Assembly (NCBI GenBank): GCA_949948775.1 | Contig: CATLHC010000027.1 | Location: 1 to 33,352, forward strand | Length of the DNA stretch: 33,352 nt | Source: an uncultured Oscillospiraceae bacterium | Lineage (GTDB): Bacteria > Bacillota > Clostridia > Oscillospirales > Oscillospiraceae | Reading direction: 5' to 3' | Part shown: piece after piece, positions 1 to 10,306 of the stretch | Layout of the letters: the number at the start of each line of letters is the position of its first letter | Position numbering within the stretch: the first letter of the stretch is position 1 | Translations under genes and position numbers: made by a program | The notes under the pieces: model-generated | What the model saw: only the letters and a program-made list of their open reading frames with translations | The model's database searches: none | Told to the model about the DNA's origin: nothing

Positions 1-318
1 GACCTGCCCTCTCCCCAGAAGCGGGGCGTGTGCACCGCCGTTCGTACTTCCACCCCGAAGAAGCCGAACTCCGCGCTGCGTAAGATCGCCCGTGTGCGCC
101 TGACCAACGGCTATGAGGTCACCGCCTATATCCCCGGCGTGGGCCACAACCTGCAGGAGCACTCCGTGGTCATGATCCGCGGCGGCCGTGTTAAGGACCT
201 GCCCGGCGTTCGTTACCACATCATCCGCGGCACGCTGGACACCCAGGGCGTCAACGGCCGTATGCAGGCCCGCTCCAAGTACGGCGCCAAGCGGCCCAAG
301 GCTGCCAAGAAGAAGTAA
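1..318 (+). CDS. rpsL: 30S ribosomal protein S12, 5'-truncated by the window edge
   Basis: Frame 1 open from base 1: [40 protein letters not shown]...[10 protein letters not shown]; ends KRPKAAKKK. Followed by rpsG-fusA-tuf in canonical str order. Confidence 0.97.
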   Translation, partial: DLPSPQKRGVCTAVRTSTPKKPNSALRKIARVRLTNGYEVTAYIPGVGHNLQEHSVVMIRGGRVKDLPGVRYHIIRGTLDTQGVNGRMQARSKYGAKRPKAAKKK

Positions 319-506
319 TTCTTCACCCAACAACGAGTTTTGCGCACACGCGCAAGGCAAACCCGCCTTGCCGAGCGTTTACCTATATTTATTTATGGGC
401 GCGTCTCGGACAGGCATTGTACGGAGATGTTTGAGCCGCAAAAGGAAAGCGCGGCCAAAACTTCGAGTACCTATGATTTCTATTCTATAAGAAGGAGGGA
501 AGCGAA

Positions 507-977
507 GTGCCCAGAAGAGGAAACGTACCCAAGCGGGAAGTGCTGCCCGACCCGCTGTATAATTCCGCCCTAGTCACTAAGCTCGTCAACAGCATCATGC
601 TGGACGGCAAGAAGGGCGTAGCCCAGAAGGTCGTCTACGGTGCCTTTGACATCATCAAGGACAAGACCGGCAAAGAGCCGCTGGAGGTTTTTAACACCGC
701 CATCGAGAACATCATGCCTTCCCTGGAGACCAAGTCCCGCCGCGTGGGCGGCTCCACCTATCAGGTCCCCATGGAGGTCCGCCCCGAGCGCCGTCAGACC
801 CTGGGTCTGCGCTGGCTGACCACTTACTCCCGCAACCGCGGCGAGAAGACCATGAAGGAGCGGCTGGCGGGCGAGATCATGGACGCCGCCAACAATACGG
901 GTTCCGCCGTGAAGAAGCGCGAGGACACCCATAAGATGGCCGAGGCCAACAAGGCGTTCGCCCACTACCGCTGGTAA
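507..977 (+). CDS. rpsG: 30S ribosomal protein S7
   Basis: 156 aa, [37 protein letters not shown]...; RBS aaggaggg upstream; position in str operon. Confidence 0.98.
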   Translation: MPRRGNVPKREVLPDPLYNSALVTKLVNSIMLDGKKGVAQKVVYGAFDIIKDKTGKEPLEVFNTAIENIMPSLETKSRRVGGSTYQVPMEVRPERRQTLGLRWLTTYSRNRGEKTMKERLAGEIMDAANNTGSAVKKREDTHKMAEANKAFAHYRW

Positions 978-1000
978 GGACGGAGGCAAACTGAACCAAT

Positions 1001-3106
1001 ATGGCAAGAAAAGTAACTCTGGAAAATACCCGTAATATCGGCATCATGGCCCACATCGACGCCGGTAAGACGACCACTACCGAGCGCATCCTGTACTACA
1101 CCGGCGTGAACTACAAGATCGGTGAGACCCATGACGGCACCGCCACCATGGACTGGATGGCCCAGGAGCAGGAGCGCGGCATTACGATTACGTCTGCCGC
1201 CACCACCTGCTATTGGAAGGGCACCAAGGACCAGTTCCCCCAGACCCGGATTAACATCATCGACACCCCGGGCCATGTGGACTTCACCGTTGAGGTGGAG
1301 CGCTCCCTGCGCGTGCTGGACGGCTCCGTTACCGTCATGTGCGCCAAGGGCGGCGTGGAGCCCCAGTCCGAGACCGTCTGGCGTCAGGCGGACCACTACA
1401 AGGTCCCCCGCATGATCTACGTCAACAAGATGGACATCATGGGCGCCGACTTCTACAACGTGCTCCACATGATCCACGACCGGCTCAAGGCCAACGCCGT
1501 GCCCATTCAGCTCCCCATCGGGAAAGAGGAGACCTTCAAGGGCATCATCGACCTGGTGGAGATGGACGCCGACGTCTACTACGACGAGATGGGCAAGGAT
1601 ATGCGGGTGGAGGAGATCCCCGCCGACATGATGGAGCTGGCCCAGGAGTACCGCACCAAGCTGGTGGACGCCTGCGCCGACATCGACGAGGAGATCATGG
1701 AGCTGGCTCTGGAGGAGAAGCCCATCCCCCAGGAGATGCTCCGCCGGGCATTGCGCCGCGGCACCATCGACAACCTGATCGTCCCCGTGGTGTGCGGCAC
1801 GTCCTACAAGAACAAGGGCGTGCAGAAGCTGCTGGACGCGATTGTGGACTATATGCCCGCCCCTACCGACATCCCCCCCATCCAGGGTGTGAACCCGGAC
1901 ACTGAGGAGGAAGAGGAGCGCCCGTCCTCCGACGATGAGCCCTTCTCCGCCCTGGCCTTTAAGATCGCCACCGACCCGTTTGTGGGCCGGCTGTCCTTCA
2001 TCCGCGTCTATTCCGGCACGCTGAACACCGGCACCCAGGTGCTCAACTCCACCAAGAAGCAGAAGGAGCGCATCGGCCGCATCCTCCAGATGCACGCCAA
2101 CCACCGGGAGGACATTGAGACCGTGTACTCCGGCGACATCGCCGCCGTCATCGGCCTGAAGAACTCCACCACCGGCGACACCCTGTGCGACGAGAAGCAC
2201 CCGGTGATCCTGGAGTCCATGGAGTTCCCCGAGCCGGTGATCCGGGTGGCCATCGAGCCCAAGACCAAAGCCGGTCAGGAGAAGATGGGCATCGCCCTGA
2301 TGAAGCTGGCCGAGGAGGACCCCACCTTCAAGACCTACACCGACGAGGAGACGGGCCAGACCATCATCGCCGGCATGGGTGAGCTCCATCTGGAGATCAT
2401 CGTGGACCGGCTGCTGCGCGAGTACAAGGTGGAGGCCAACGTGGGCGCGCCCCAGGTGGCCTACAAGGAGACCATCAAGACCGCCGTCAAGCAGGACACC
2501 AAGTACGCCCGCCAGTCCGGCGGCAAGGGCCAGTACGGCCACGTGGTCATCACCGTGGAGCCCAACGAGCCCGGCAAGGGCTATGAGTTCCTCAACGAGA
2601 TCACCGGCGGCGTCATCCCCAAGGAATTCATCCCCGCGGTGGACGCGGGCATCCAGGGGGCCATGCAGGCCGGCGTGCTGGCCGGTTACCCGGTGGTGGA
2701 CGTGAAGGTCCATCTGACCTTCGGCTCCTACCACGAGGTGGACTCCTCCGAGATGGCGTTCAAAATCGCCGGCTCCATGGCCTTTAAGGAGGCCTGCCGC
2801 AAGGCCGGGGCCTGCCTGCTGGAGCCCATCATGAAGGTGTCCGTCATCGCCCCCGACGAGTATCTGGGCAACGTCATCGGCGACCTCACCAGCCGCCGCG
2901 GCCAGATCCAGGGCCAGGAGGCCCGGCCCGGCGCCACCCAGGTGGACGCCCTGGTACCCCTGTCCGAGATGTTCGGCTACGCCACCGACCTGCGCTCCCG
3001 CACCCAGGGCCGCGGCCAGTACACCATGGAGCCCCACAGCTATGTGGAGATTCCCAAGAGCATCGCAGAGAAGATCATCGCCCAGCGCGGACGGAAAGAG
3101 GACTAA
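1001..3106 (+). CDS. fusA: Elongation factor G
   Basis: 701 aa; [49 protein letters not shown] motifs. Confidence 0.98.
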   Translation: MARKVTLENTRNIGIMAHIDAGKTTTTERILYYTGVNYKIGETHDGTATMDWMAQEQERGITITSAATTCYWKGTKDQFPQTRINIIDTPGHVDFTVEVERSLRVLDGSVTVMCAKGGVEPQSETVWRQADHYKVPRMIYVNKMDIMGADFYNVLHMIHDRLKANAVPIQLPIGKEETFKGIIDLVEMDADVYYDEMGKDMRVEEIPADMMELAQEYRTKLVDACADIDEEIMELALEEKPIPQEMLRRALRRGTIDNLIVPVVCGTSYKNKGVQKLLDAIVDYMPAPTDIPPIQGVNPDTEEEEERPSSDDEPFSALAFKIATDPFVGRLSFIRVYSGTLNTGTQVLNSTKKQKERIGRILQMHANHREDIETVYSGDIAAVIGLKNSTTGDTLCDEKHPVILESMEFPEPVIRVAIEPKTKAGQEKMGIALMKLAEEDPTFKTYTDEETGQTIIAGMGELHLEIIVDRLLREYKVEANVGAPQVAYKETIKTAVKQDTKYARQSGGKGQYGHVVITVEPNEPGKGYEFLNEITGGVIPKEFIPAVDAGIQGAMQAGVLAGYPVVDVKVHLTFGSYHEVDSSEMAFKIAGSMAFKEACRKAGACLLEPIMKVSVIAPDEYLGNVIGDLTSRRGQIQGQEARPGATQVDALVPLSEMFGYATDLRSRTQGRGQYTMEPHSYVEIPKSIAEKIIAQRGRKED

Positions 3107-3114
3107 AATTGTAG

Positions 3115-3143
3115 TTGCAATTTCTGCCGCCATAGGATAAAAT
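3115..3143 (+). promoter_or_regulatory. Candidate internal sigma-A promoter for tuf (TTGCAA-17-TAAAAT)
   Basis: TTGCAA at 3115-3120, 17-bp spacer, TAAAAT at 3138-3143 in the fusA-tuf spacer. Confidence 0.45.
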
Positions 3144-3207
3144 AGGCCCATAAACCTATTTGCCTCAACACATTTTATTTCACCAATTATAAGGAGGAAC
3201 ACGCAAA

Positions 3208-4410
<1,203 letters not shown>

Positions 4411-4423
4411 TCAAAGGCAAGCT

Positions 4424-4457
4424 AAAAGCCAGCCGTCGTGAGACGGCTGGCTTTTTT
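4424..4457 (+). terminator. Rho-independent terminator of the str operon
   Basis: AAAAGCCAGCCGTC-GTGA-GACGGCTGGCTTTT perfect 14-bp stem with T-tract. Confidence 0.95.
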
Positions 4458-4527
4458 TGCTCTGATTTCTCAGAATGGGGAGGACTCCGCCCCCAGACTT
4501 TGCTGTATGTTCATGGAGGGATCACAC

Positions 4528-4854
4528 TCAAAACACCGCTTGTACCAGAATCATATAGAGAATGGTTCCGCCTACGATGGACAGCATATTGTTCTTTTTC
4601 CAAACATGCAGGACGATGACGGCCAGCCCGGCGATGAGGCCGGGGGCCCAGCCAGCGATTGCCGCGAAGCTGGTACCCCGGTAGCAGTAGACGATGAGCA
4701 TGGCGATGACCGCCGGGGGAAGAAACCTGCCCAGATAAAGCACAACCGTCGGCGGTTTTTCACCCCGTCCAAAGAGCAGAAATGGGAGAGCACGGGTCAA
4801 AAATGTTACAACAGCCATCACCGCCACCAAAGCGGCAATTTGCATGGTGGTCAT
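4528..4854 (-). CDS. azlD: AzlD-type branched-chain amino acid transport protein
   Basis: 108 aa hydrophobic; overlaps the end of the AzlC-like ORF by 4 nt; typical AzlD size and sequence (LAALVAVMAVVTFLTRALPFLLFG-like). Confidence 0.85.
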   Translation of the reverse strand: MTTMQIAALVAVMAVVTFLTRALPFLLFGRGEKPPTVVLYLGRFLPPAVIAMLIVYCYRGTSFAAIAGWAPGLIAGLAVIVLHVWKKNNMLSIVGGTILYMILVQAVF

Positions 4855-5570
4855 AATGCCTCGCCTCCCTTCACCAGTGCTTCAGGCCCCTCCAGCTTGG
4901 GGCGCATGAGAAGCAGACCCGCCACCAGAATCATCAGCGCGGGGATAAGGAAACGCCCATTTTCCGGCCCGAAAATCAACAGACAGACCAGGGTACCCGC
5001 CGCGCCCAGAAACACCGGAGCGTGGCGCTTGTTGGACTGCCACTGCTCCACGGCGATAACCAGAAACAGCGCCGTCATGGCAAAATCGATGCCTTCCGTG
5101 TTGATGGTGATGAGCGCCCCTGCCGCCGCGCCGATGATGGACCCCGCGATCCAATACAGGTGGTCCAGCAGGGCGATGGAGAAATAGAACGACTTTTCAT
5201 CCACCCCCTCCGGGGCATGGACCCCGGCCAGAAGGGCATAGGTCTCGTCGGTGAGGGAAAAAATCATGTACAGCTTCCGAAGGCCCATGCCCTGGAATTT
5301 TTCCAGCATGGACAGGCCGTATACCAGGTGCCGGAAGTTGAGGATGAGGGTGAGAAAGGCGGCGTCCGCCAGCGGGGCGGCGTCGGCCAGCAGCTGCACG
5401 CCTAGGTACTGCCCGCTGCCCGCGTAGATGGTCAGCGACATGATGGCCGACCAGATGGGGTGAAAGCCCGCCGCCGACAGCATCCAGCCGAACACGATGC
5501 CGATGGACAGGTAGCCCATGAGCACCGGTACGGTGTGGGGGAAGGCGGCGGCCAGGGATTTTCGGTTCAT
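4851..5570 (-). CDS. azlC: AzlC family branched-chain amino acid permease
   Basis: MNRKSLAAAFPHTVPVLMGYLSIGIVFGWMLSAAGFHPIWSAIMSLTIYAGSGQYLGVQLL; start placed at the second Met (5570) of the 5597 ORF. Confidence 0.9.
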   Translation of the reverse strand: MNRKSLAAAFPHTVPVLMGYLSIGIVFGWMLSAAGFHPIWSAIMSLTIYAGSGQYLGVQLLADAAPLADAAFLTLILNFRHLVYGLSMLEKFQGMGLRKLYMIFSLTDETYALLAGVHAPEGVDEKSFYFSIALLDHLYWIAGSIIGAAAGALITINTEGIDFAMTALFLVIAVEQWQSNKRHAPVFLGAAGTLVCLLIFGPENGRFLIPALMILVAGLLLMRPKLEGPEALVKGGEAL

Positions 5571-5620
5571 TGGCGTCACATCCTTGTGAAAACGCACTAA
5601 AGTGCTAAATAGACATTGAT

Positions 5621-5649
5621 ATTATAACGTCAAGTTTCGCGTCTGGCAA
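5621..5649 (-). promoter_or_regulatory. Candidate azlC promoter (TTGCCA-17-TATAAT)
   Basis: Minus strand TTGCCA (5649-5644), 17-bp spacer, TATAAT (5626-5621). Confidence 0.6.
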
Positions 5650-5673
5650 GGGCAGGGTTTTACAGATTGTTCA

Positions 5674-5702
5674 TTGTATTCCGATGAGGTTTTGGCTATA
5701 AT
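5674..5702 (+). promoter_or_regulatory. Candidate promoter of the lipid kinase gene (TTGTAT-17-TATAAT)
   Basis: TTGTAT 5674-5679, 17 bp, TATAAT 5697-5702. Confidence 0.6.
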
Positions 5703-5767
5703 ATTCTCCAATATCATCCGGCGGGCCGGTTTGGAGGACGCTGGGAATATGTGGAGTGTGACCTGCC

Positions 5768-6676
5768 ATGAAAAAGCTGTTGTACATCTATAACCCCGCC
5801 GCCGGGCGAAAGACCGCCAAAATCAACCTCTCCGACGTGCTGGAGGTGTTTGCCCGCCAGGGCTATGAGATTACGGTTCACCCGACCCAGGAGCGCGGAG
5901 ACGCCACCACCGCCGCCCGGGACATGGGGCCGGACTATGACCGGGTGGTCTGCTGCGGCGGGGACGGCACCTTGAACGAGACCGTGCGGGGGCTGCTGGA
6001 GCTGCCTTGGGAGCTGCGCCCCGTGCTGGGCTACATCCCCGCGGGCACCACCAACGACTTCTCCCGCACCCTGGAGTTGCCCAAGACCCCGCCGGAGCTG
6101 GCGGAGGTGGCCGGAGCGGGTGTCCCCCAAGCCATTGACGTGGGGGAGGCGGAGGGAAATCTCTTTACCTATGTGGCGGCCTTTGGGCTGTTTACCGACG
6201 TTTCCTACTCCACGCCCCAGGCCAGCAAGAACCTGCTCGGTCATTTTGCCTACGTGCTGGAGGGGATGGGAAAACTGACCAACATCCCGAGTTATCACAT
6301 GAAGGTGACCTCTGCGGAGGGCCATGAGGTGGAGGGTGATTTCATCTATGGCATGGTGGGCAACACGGTGTCGGTGGGGGGGCTGGTGAGCCTGCCCCGG
6401 GACAAGGTGCTGCTGGACGACGGACGCTTTGAAGTCATTCTCATCCGCCAGCCCAAGAACGGCAAGGACTGGCAGTCGATCCTGACCGCGCTGACCACTC
6501 TGCAGATGGCGGAGGACGGGGCCGTGGTGGGCTTTTCCGCCGGAGAGATCACCTTTGCCTGCGACCGGCCCGTGGCCTGGACGGTGGACGGCGAGTTCGG
6601 CGGCGAGCAGACCGTCACCCATGTGAGGAATCTGCCCCGAGCCCTGACTATGGCCACCGGCGCTCCTTTTTCTTGA
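5768..6676 (+). CDS. Diacylglycerol kinase / YegS-type lipid kinase
   Basis: 302 aa; MKKLLYIYNPAAGRKTAK, CCGGDGTLNETVRGL, GYIPAGTTNDFSRTL motifs. Confidence 0.93.
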   Translation: MKKLLYIYNPAAGRKTAKINLSDVLEVFARQGYEITVHPTQERGDATTAARDMGPDYDRVVCCGGDGTLNETVRGLLELPWELRPVLGYIPAGTTNDFSRTLELPKTPPELAEVAGAGVPQAIDVGEAEGNLFTYVAAFGLFTDVSYSTPQASKNLLGHFAYVLEGMGKLTNIPSYHMKVTSAEGHEVEGDFIYGMVGNTVSVGGLVSLPRDKVLLDDGRFEVILIRQPKNGKDWQSILTALTTLQMAEDGAVVGFSAGEITFACDRPVAWTVDGEFGGEQTVTHVRNLPRALTMATGAPFS

Positions 6677-6707
6677 AAGGAACAAGAGCCGAAAAAGAAC
6701 TTTTAGC
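6659..6707 (+). repeat. ~49-bp intergenic repeat, copy 1 (overlaps the lipid-kinase stop codon)
   Basis: ggcgctcctttttcttgaaaggaacaagagccgaaaaagaacttttagc; about 5 mismatches by eye to the reverse complement of 29862-29910. Confidence 0.75.
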
Positions 6708-6769
6708 GCATGGCGGGGCTGTGCGGTAGTTGGAAGGGTTTTTGCCCGGCAGCCCAGGTCCGCGAAATC

Positions 6770-6800
6770 AAAAGGCCCGACGGAATGCTCCGCCGGGCCG
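6770..6800 (-). terminator. Terminator-like hairpin downstream of the LTA synthase-like gene
   Basis: GGCCCGaCGGA-ATGC-TCCGcCGGGCC with a T-rich run on the minus strand. Confidence 0.6.
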
Positions 6801-6807
6801 GTCTGCT

Positions 6808-8934
6808 TTAATCCGCGCTTGGGAACACGTACTTATAATAGTCCTCTTGTAGGATGAGCTTGGAGTAGTTGATCTTGGCGGCTACCAGGCGCTTGACCCG
6901 GGTGACGTACTCCTCGTCCACCTCAATGCCCTCGTTGGGGGTGAATTCTCCGGTAGAGCACTCGTAGGTGCCTGCGGCGGTGATCCAGGCGTTGCCCTCG
7001 CCCTTGTTGGCGAAGACCACCAGGGGCATGCAGTTGGAGTACTGGTCCGCCTCGTAGTTGGTGGCGAAGATGTCCCGGCCGGAGTAGAGCCGGGAGTCGT
7101 ACTCCAGCCCGAACAGGTTGCAGAGGGTGGGCACGATGTCGATGGCGGAGCAGGGGGTGTCCACCTCAATGGGTTCCTCGATGGCTCCGGACCACATGAG
7201 CAGGGTGTTGCGGTAGCGGGAGGTGTCGCTCTCGCTGTCCGTAAAGCCCCGCAGTTCATTGTAGTAGTCGGCATCTTTGTTGACCAGCATATAGGGATAG
7301 TGGTCGCCGGTCATGACGATGAGGGTGTCGTCGGCGATGCCCGCCGCCTCCAGCTTGTCCACCAGGCATTTGAGGGCCAAATCCAGCTCCATATTGCAGG
7401 CCAGATAGGCTTGGCAGGGTTCAGACAGGTCGGGATATTTGGACTGAACCTCCGTCTGATGCTTCCGGGCCATGGCGTTGCCCGCCCAGGTGTAATAGCC
7501 GTGGGCGCTGATGGTCATATAGTAGGCGTGGAAGGGGGTGCCGTTGTCCACATAGTCCTGGATATAGCTGTCCGCTGTAGCCTCCATCATCTCCAGGTCG
7601 GAACGGGGCCAGGCGTTGCTGGGCAGCTCCAGCCCGCCTCCCTCGCAGCCCTTGTAATCATAGCCGAAGTTGGAGAGGTATTGGTCCCGGTCGTAGTAGC
7701 CGTACTGCCCGTTGTGCCAGGCGGGAACGCTGTACCCCAGCGGGGCGAAGAGATGGGCCAGGGTGATGGGCATAGACTTGCCGATGCTGGCCCCCGAGGC
7801 CCGGACGCCCTTGACCCAGTTGGGAATGACGCCGGTGGTGACGGCGAACTCGCCGCCGGTGGTGGACATGGTCCAGTCGGGCTGGTAAAAGTGATTGAAC
7901 ACGAAGCCCTCGTGGGTGAGTTTGTACAGGGTGGGGGTCAATTCCTCGTCGACGGCGTAGGGGGAGAAGCCCTCGGCGGTGAGCAGGATAAGGTTTTTGC
8001 CCTCAAACATCCCGGTGTATTCGTTTTTCTCCGAGGGGGTCAGGCTGCCGAAATATTGGTGCATGCTCCGGATGGTCTCGTTGGACTCCGCATTCGCCAG
8101 GGCCTCGAAGTCGATGTCCAGGGCGTTGGGGCCGGTGGGGATGGGGCGCCGGGAGACAGACTCCGAAGGATCGGCGGAGGGATCGGCGCTCCCACTGGGG
8201 GCTGTTGTGGCCGAGGTGGGAGGGGGATCGTCCAAAAAGTCGTCTAGGGAGGGCGCGGGGGTGCCGATAACTGCGTATTCCAGCTCCAGCCGGGCCGAGG
8301 TCAGCAGGCCGAAGTGGGGGATGGCGGTGTTGGCGGTGAATTCGTAAGTGTAGTAGCTCTTCACCGGCCCCAAAGTAGACAGCAGATAGGCGGCGAGCTG
8401 GCAGGCCACCAGCGCGGCGGCCAGGATAATGCGGATGGGCAGTTCACTGCTCTGGTCGGGCACGACGCGCCGGCGCAGGAGGACGAAGGCCACGACCGGC
8501 ACCAGGGCCAGCAGGATGAAGGGAATAAGCCCCAGCGCCACATCCACCACGGTGGAGGCGAAGCCTCCGGCTACGTCCCCGGCCATCTCGCCCATGAAGC
8601 CGATGCCGTAGTAGACGCCGAAGGTGGAGCGGCATCCCCGCTCCACACAGAACAGGACGGTGCCCAGTCCCAGCAGTACGCCGCCGATGACGCGGGCTGC
8701 GGTCTTCCAGGGGAGCAGGTCCAGGATCAGGGTGATGACCAGCCCCGCCGCCACGGAGAACAGCAGGGTGCGCAGCAGCGCCACATGAAAGAAGGGGGTG
8801 CTCCGATCAAAAGCGCGCAGCAGCAGCTCGTGATAGAAGATAGCGGCGGGGAAGAAAAGGGCGGGCAGCAGCGGTCCGCCCATGTTCCGACGGCCGGTGT
8901 AGCCGGACCCGGCGGAGAGGTAGCTGTTCATCAA
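6808..8934 (-). CDS. LTA synthase family sulfatase-domain membrane protein
   Basis: 708 aa; N-terminal TM segments, then NLILLTAEGFSPYAVDEELTPTLYKLTHEGFVFNHFYQPDWTMSTTGGEFAVTTG...VMTGDHYPYM, LTA-synthase/sulfatase-type extracellular domain. Confidence 0.88.
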   Translation of the reverse strand: MMNSYLSAGSGYTGRRNMGGPLLPALFFPAAIFYHELLLRAFDRSTPFFHVALLRTLLFSVAAGLVITLILDLLPWKTAARVIGGVLLGLGTVLFCVERGCRSTFGVYYGIGFMGEMAGDVAGGFASTVVDVALGLIPFILLALVPVVAFVLLRRRVVPDQSSELPIRIILAAALVACQLAAYLLSTLGPVKSYYTYEFTANTAIPHFGLLTSARLELEYAVIGTPAPSLDDFLDDPPPTSATTAPSGSADPSADPSESVSRRPIPTGPNALDIDFEALANAESNETIRSMHQYFGSLTPSEKNEYTGMFEGKNLILLTAEGFSPYAVDEELTPTLYKLTHEGFVFNHFYQPDWTMSTTGGEFAVTTGVIPNWVKGVRASGASIGKSMPITLAHLFAPLGYSVPAWHNGQYGYYDRDQYLSNFGYDYKGCEGGGLELPSNAWPRSDLEMMEATADSYIQDYVDNGTPFHAYYMTISAHGYYTWAGNAMARKHQTEVQSKYPDLSEPCQAYLACNMELDLALKCLVDKLEAAGIADDTLIVMTGDHYPYMLVNKDADYYNELRGFTDSESDTSRYRNTLLMWSGAIEEPIEVDTPCSAIDIVPTLCNLFGLEYDSRLYSGRDIFATNYEADQYSNCMPLVVFANKGEGNAWITAAGTYECSTGEFTPNEGIEVDEEYVTRVKRLVAAKINYSKLILQEDYYKYVFPSAD

Positions 8935-9085
8935 CGGTCACTTCCTATTGGTAAATCAGGAACCAGAAAGGCGGTTATATCCTTGGGTTCCCCTGTCAAG
9001 GCGACATTTATCTTACCATAGGGAGGGTGAAAATGCAACGTCTGCGCCTAAATTTAAAAAATCCTTCATGGAATGGAGTGGGATG

Positions 9086-10144
9086 TTAAAGCCCGGCCTG
9101 AAGCTGCGCCCCGGTGTAATAGTGGGTCAGGATGTCCTGCCAGACGGCGCCCTCCTTCGCCATGGCGTTGGCCCCGTACTGGCTCATACCAACCCCGTGG
9201 CCGTAGCCGGTGACGGAGAAGGTGAACACGCCCTCGCTCTCGGTGAGATCGAAGCAGGTGGAGCGCAGGGCGAACAGGTTCCGGGCTGCGCCGCCGGAGA
9301 GGGTCACGCCCCCCAGATCCACCGACGCCACCCGGCCTGAGGCAGTGCGGCTCAGGTTTCGGAACCACTCCGATGGATCCCCGGACAGATCCGCCCCCAG
9401 CCCCGCCTCGCTGGCGGTTTTCTTCACCTGGTCGGCGGTGAGGGTGACGGTGGAGCGGTAATTGGGAACCTCGTCCCCCTCGGGGCTGTCCACGGAGACC
9501 AGGTAGGGCAGGGCCTTCCCCCACACCGCCTCTGCGTCCTCAGTGGCCCCGGAGGCGGAGGAGAAAAACACCGCCTGGATAGGAGCGCCCTGGTAGGTGA
9601 GCACCTGGCCGTCGGTGTCCGCCACGGCGGAGGCAATCTTGGCGGTGTAGGGGCCGGCCATGCTCTCTCCCCAGCGCTGGGCGGCGTCCTCCTGGGAGAT
9701 GTACGCCTGACAGCAGGTGGAGTCGGTGCAGATGTCGGCCTCGTCCGCCTCGTGGCTTTTGGCCCGGAGCTTCCACAGGCTGTAGGTCCGGGCGCACACC
9801 GCCTGGGCCCGGAGGGCCTCCGGCTCGAAGGAGGCCGGCATCTCCGCCGCCACCACGCCCCACAGGTAGTCCGCCATGGTCATCTCGGACACCTGGCCGT
9901 CCCGGCCCAGCACCCGCAGGGATTGACTGCCGTCTTGCATTCCGGGGGAGGGAATCGGTTCCGCTGCCGGAGTGGGCACGGCGGGGAGCGTGAGCAGCCC
10001 TGGGCTGGACTGAGGCTGCGCGGCGGCCGGTGCGTTTCCCAGGGCGGCCAGGGGCAGGAGCAGCAGGGCGGCGCCCAGCGCCAGCCCCGTGAGGAAGGGG
10101 GCGCGCATGGCCCGCCGGGAGTCCTCATTTCGCAAGTCAAGCAC
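9086..10144 (-). CDS. spoIID: SpoIID/LytB domain protein (stage II sporulation protein D-like)
   Basis: 352 aa; MTMADYLWGVVAAEMPASFEPEALRAQAVCARTYSL...SVTGYGHGVGMSQYGANAMAKEG. Confidence 0.88.
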   Translation of the reverse strand: MLDLRNEDSRRAMRAPFLTGLALGAALLLLPLAALGNAPAAAQPQSSPGLLTLPAVPTPAAEPIPSPGMQDGSQSLRVLGRDGQVSEMTMADYLWGVVAAEMPASFEPEALRAQAVCARTYSLWKLRAKSHEADEADICTDSTCCQAYISQEDAAQRWGESMAGPYTAKIASAVADTDGQVLTYQGAPIQAVFFSSASGATEDAEAVWGKALPYLVSVDSPEGDEVPNYRSTVTLTADQVKKTASEAGLGADLSGDPSEWFRNLSRTASGRVASVDLGGVTLSGGAARNLFALRSTCFDLTESEGVFTFSVTGYGHGVGMSQYGANAMAKEGAVWQDILTHYYTGAQLQAGL

Positions 10145-10220
10145 CTCGATTATTCAAAATTCGGGAGAATAGACGGGGAACCCCCCTGGTTTTGCAAATG
10201 CCTCTCGACATAAGTTTGCA

Positions 10221-10249
10221 TTGACGGAACCCTTGAGTTGCGTTATAAT
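10221..10249 (+). promoter_or_regulatory. Candidate citrate synthase promoter (TTGACG-17-TATAAT)
   Basis: TTGACG 10221-10226, 17 bp, TATAAT 10244-10249. Confidence 0.7.
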
Positions 10250-10306
10250 ATTTCTTATTAAGTATTTGGAAAAAGCCACACGGACACCCAAAGGAGGCGG
10301 TTCAAC

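Noticed and set aside
340-573. Small ORFs in the rpsL-rpsG spacer
   Set aside because: They run into rpsG in another frame, lack RBS support and have no recognisable sequence.
965-3202. 745-aa minus-strand ORF opposite fusA
   Set aside because: Shadow ORF from high-GC third-position bias; low-complexity Gly/Leu/His/Val-rich translation exactly antisense to EF-G.
4438-5187. 249-aa plus-strand ORF after tuf
   Set aside because: Starts inside the str-operon terminator and runs antisense to azlD/azlC.
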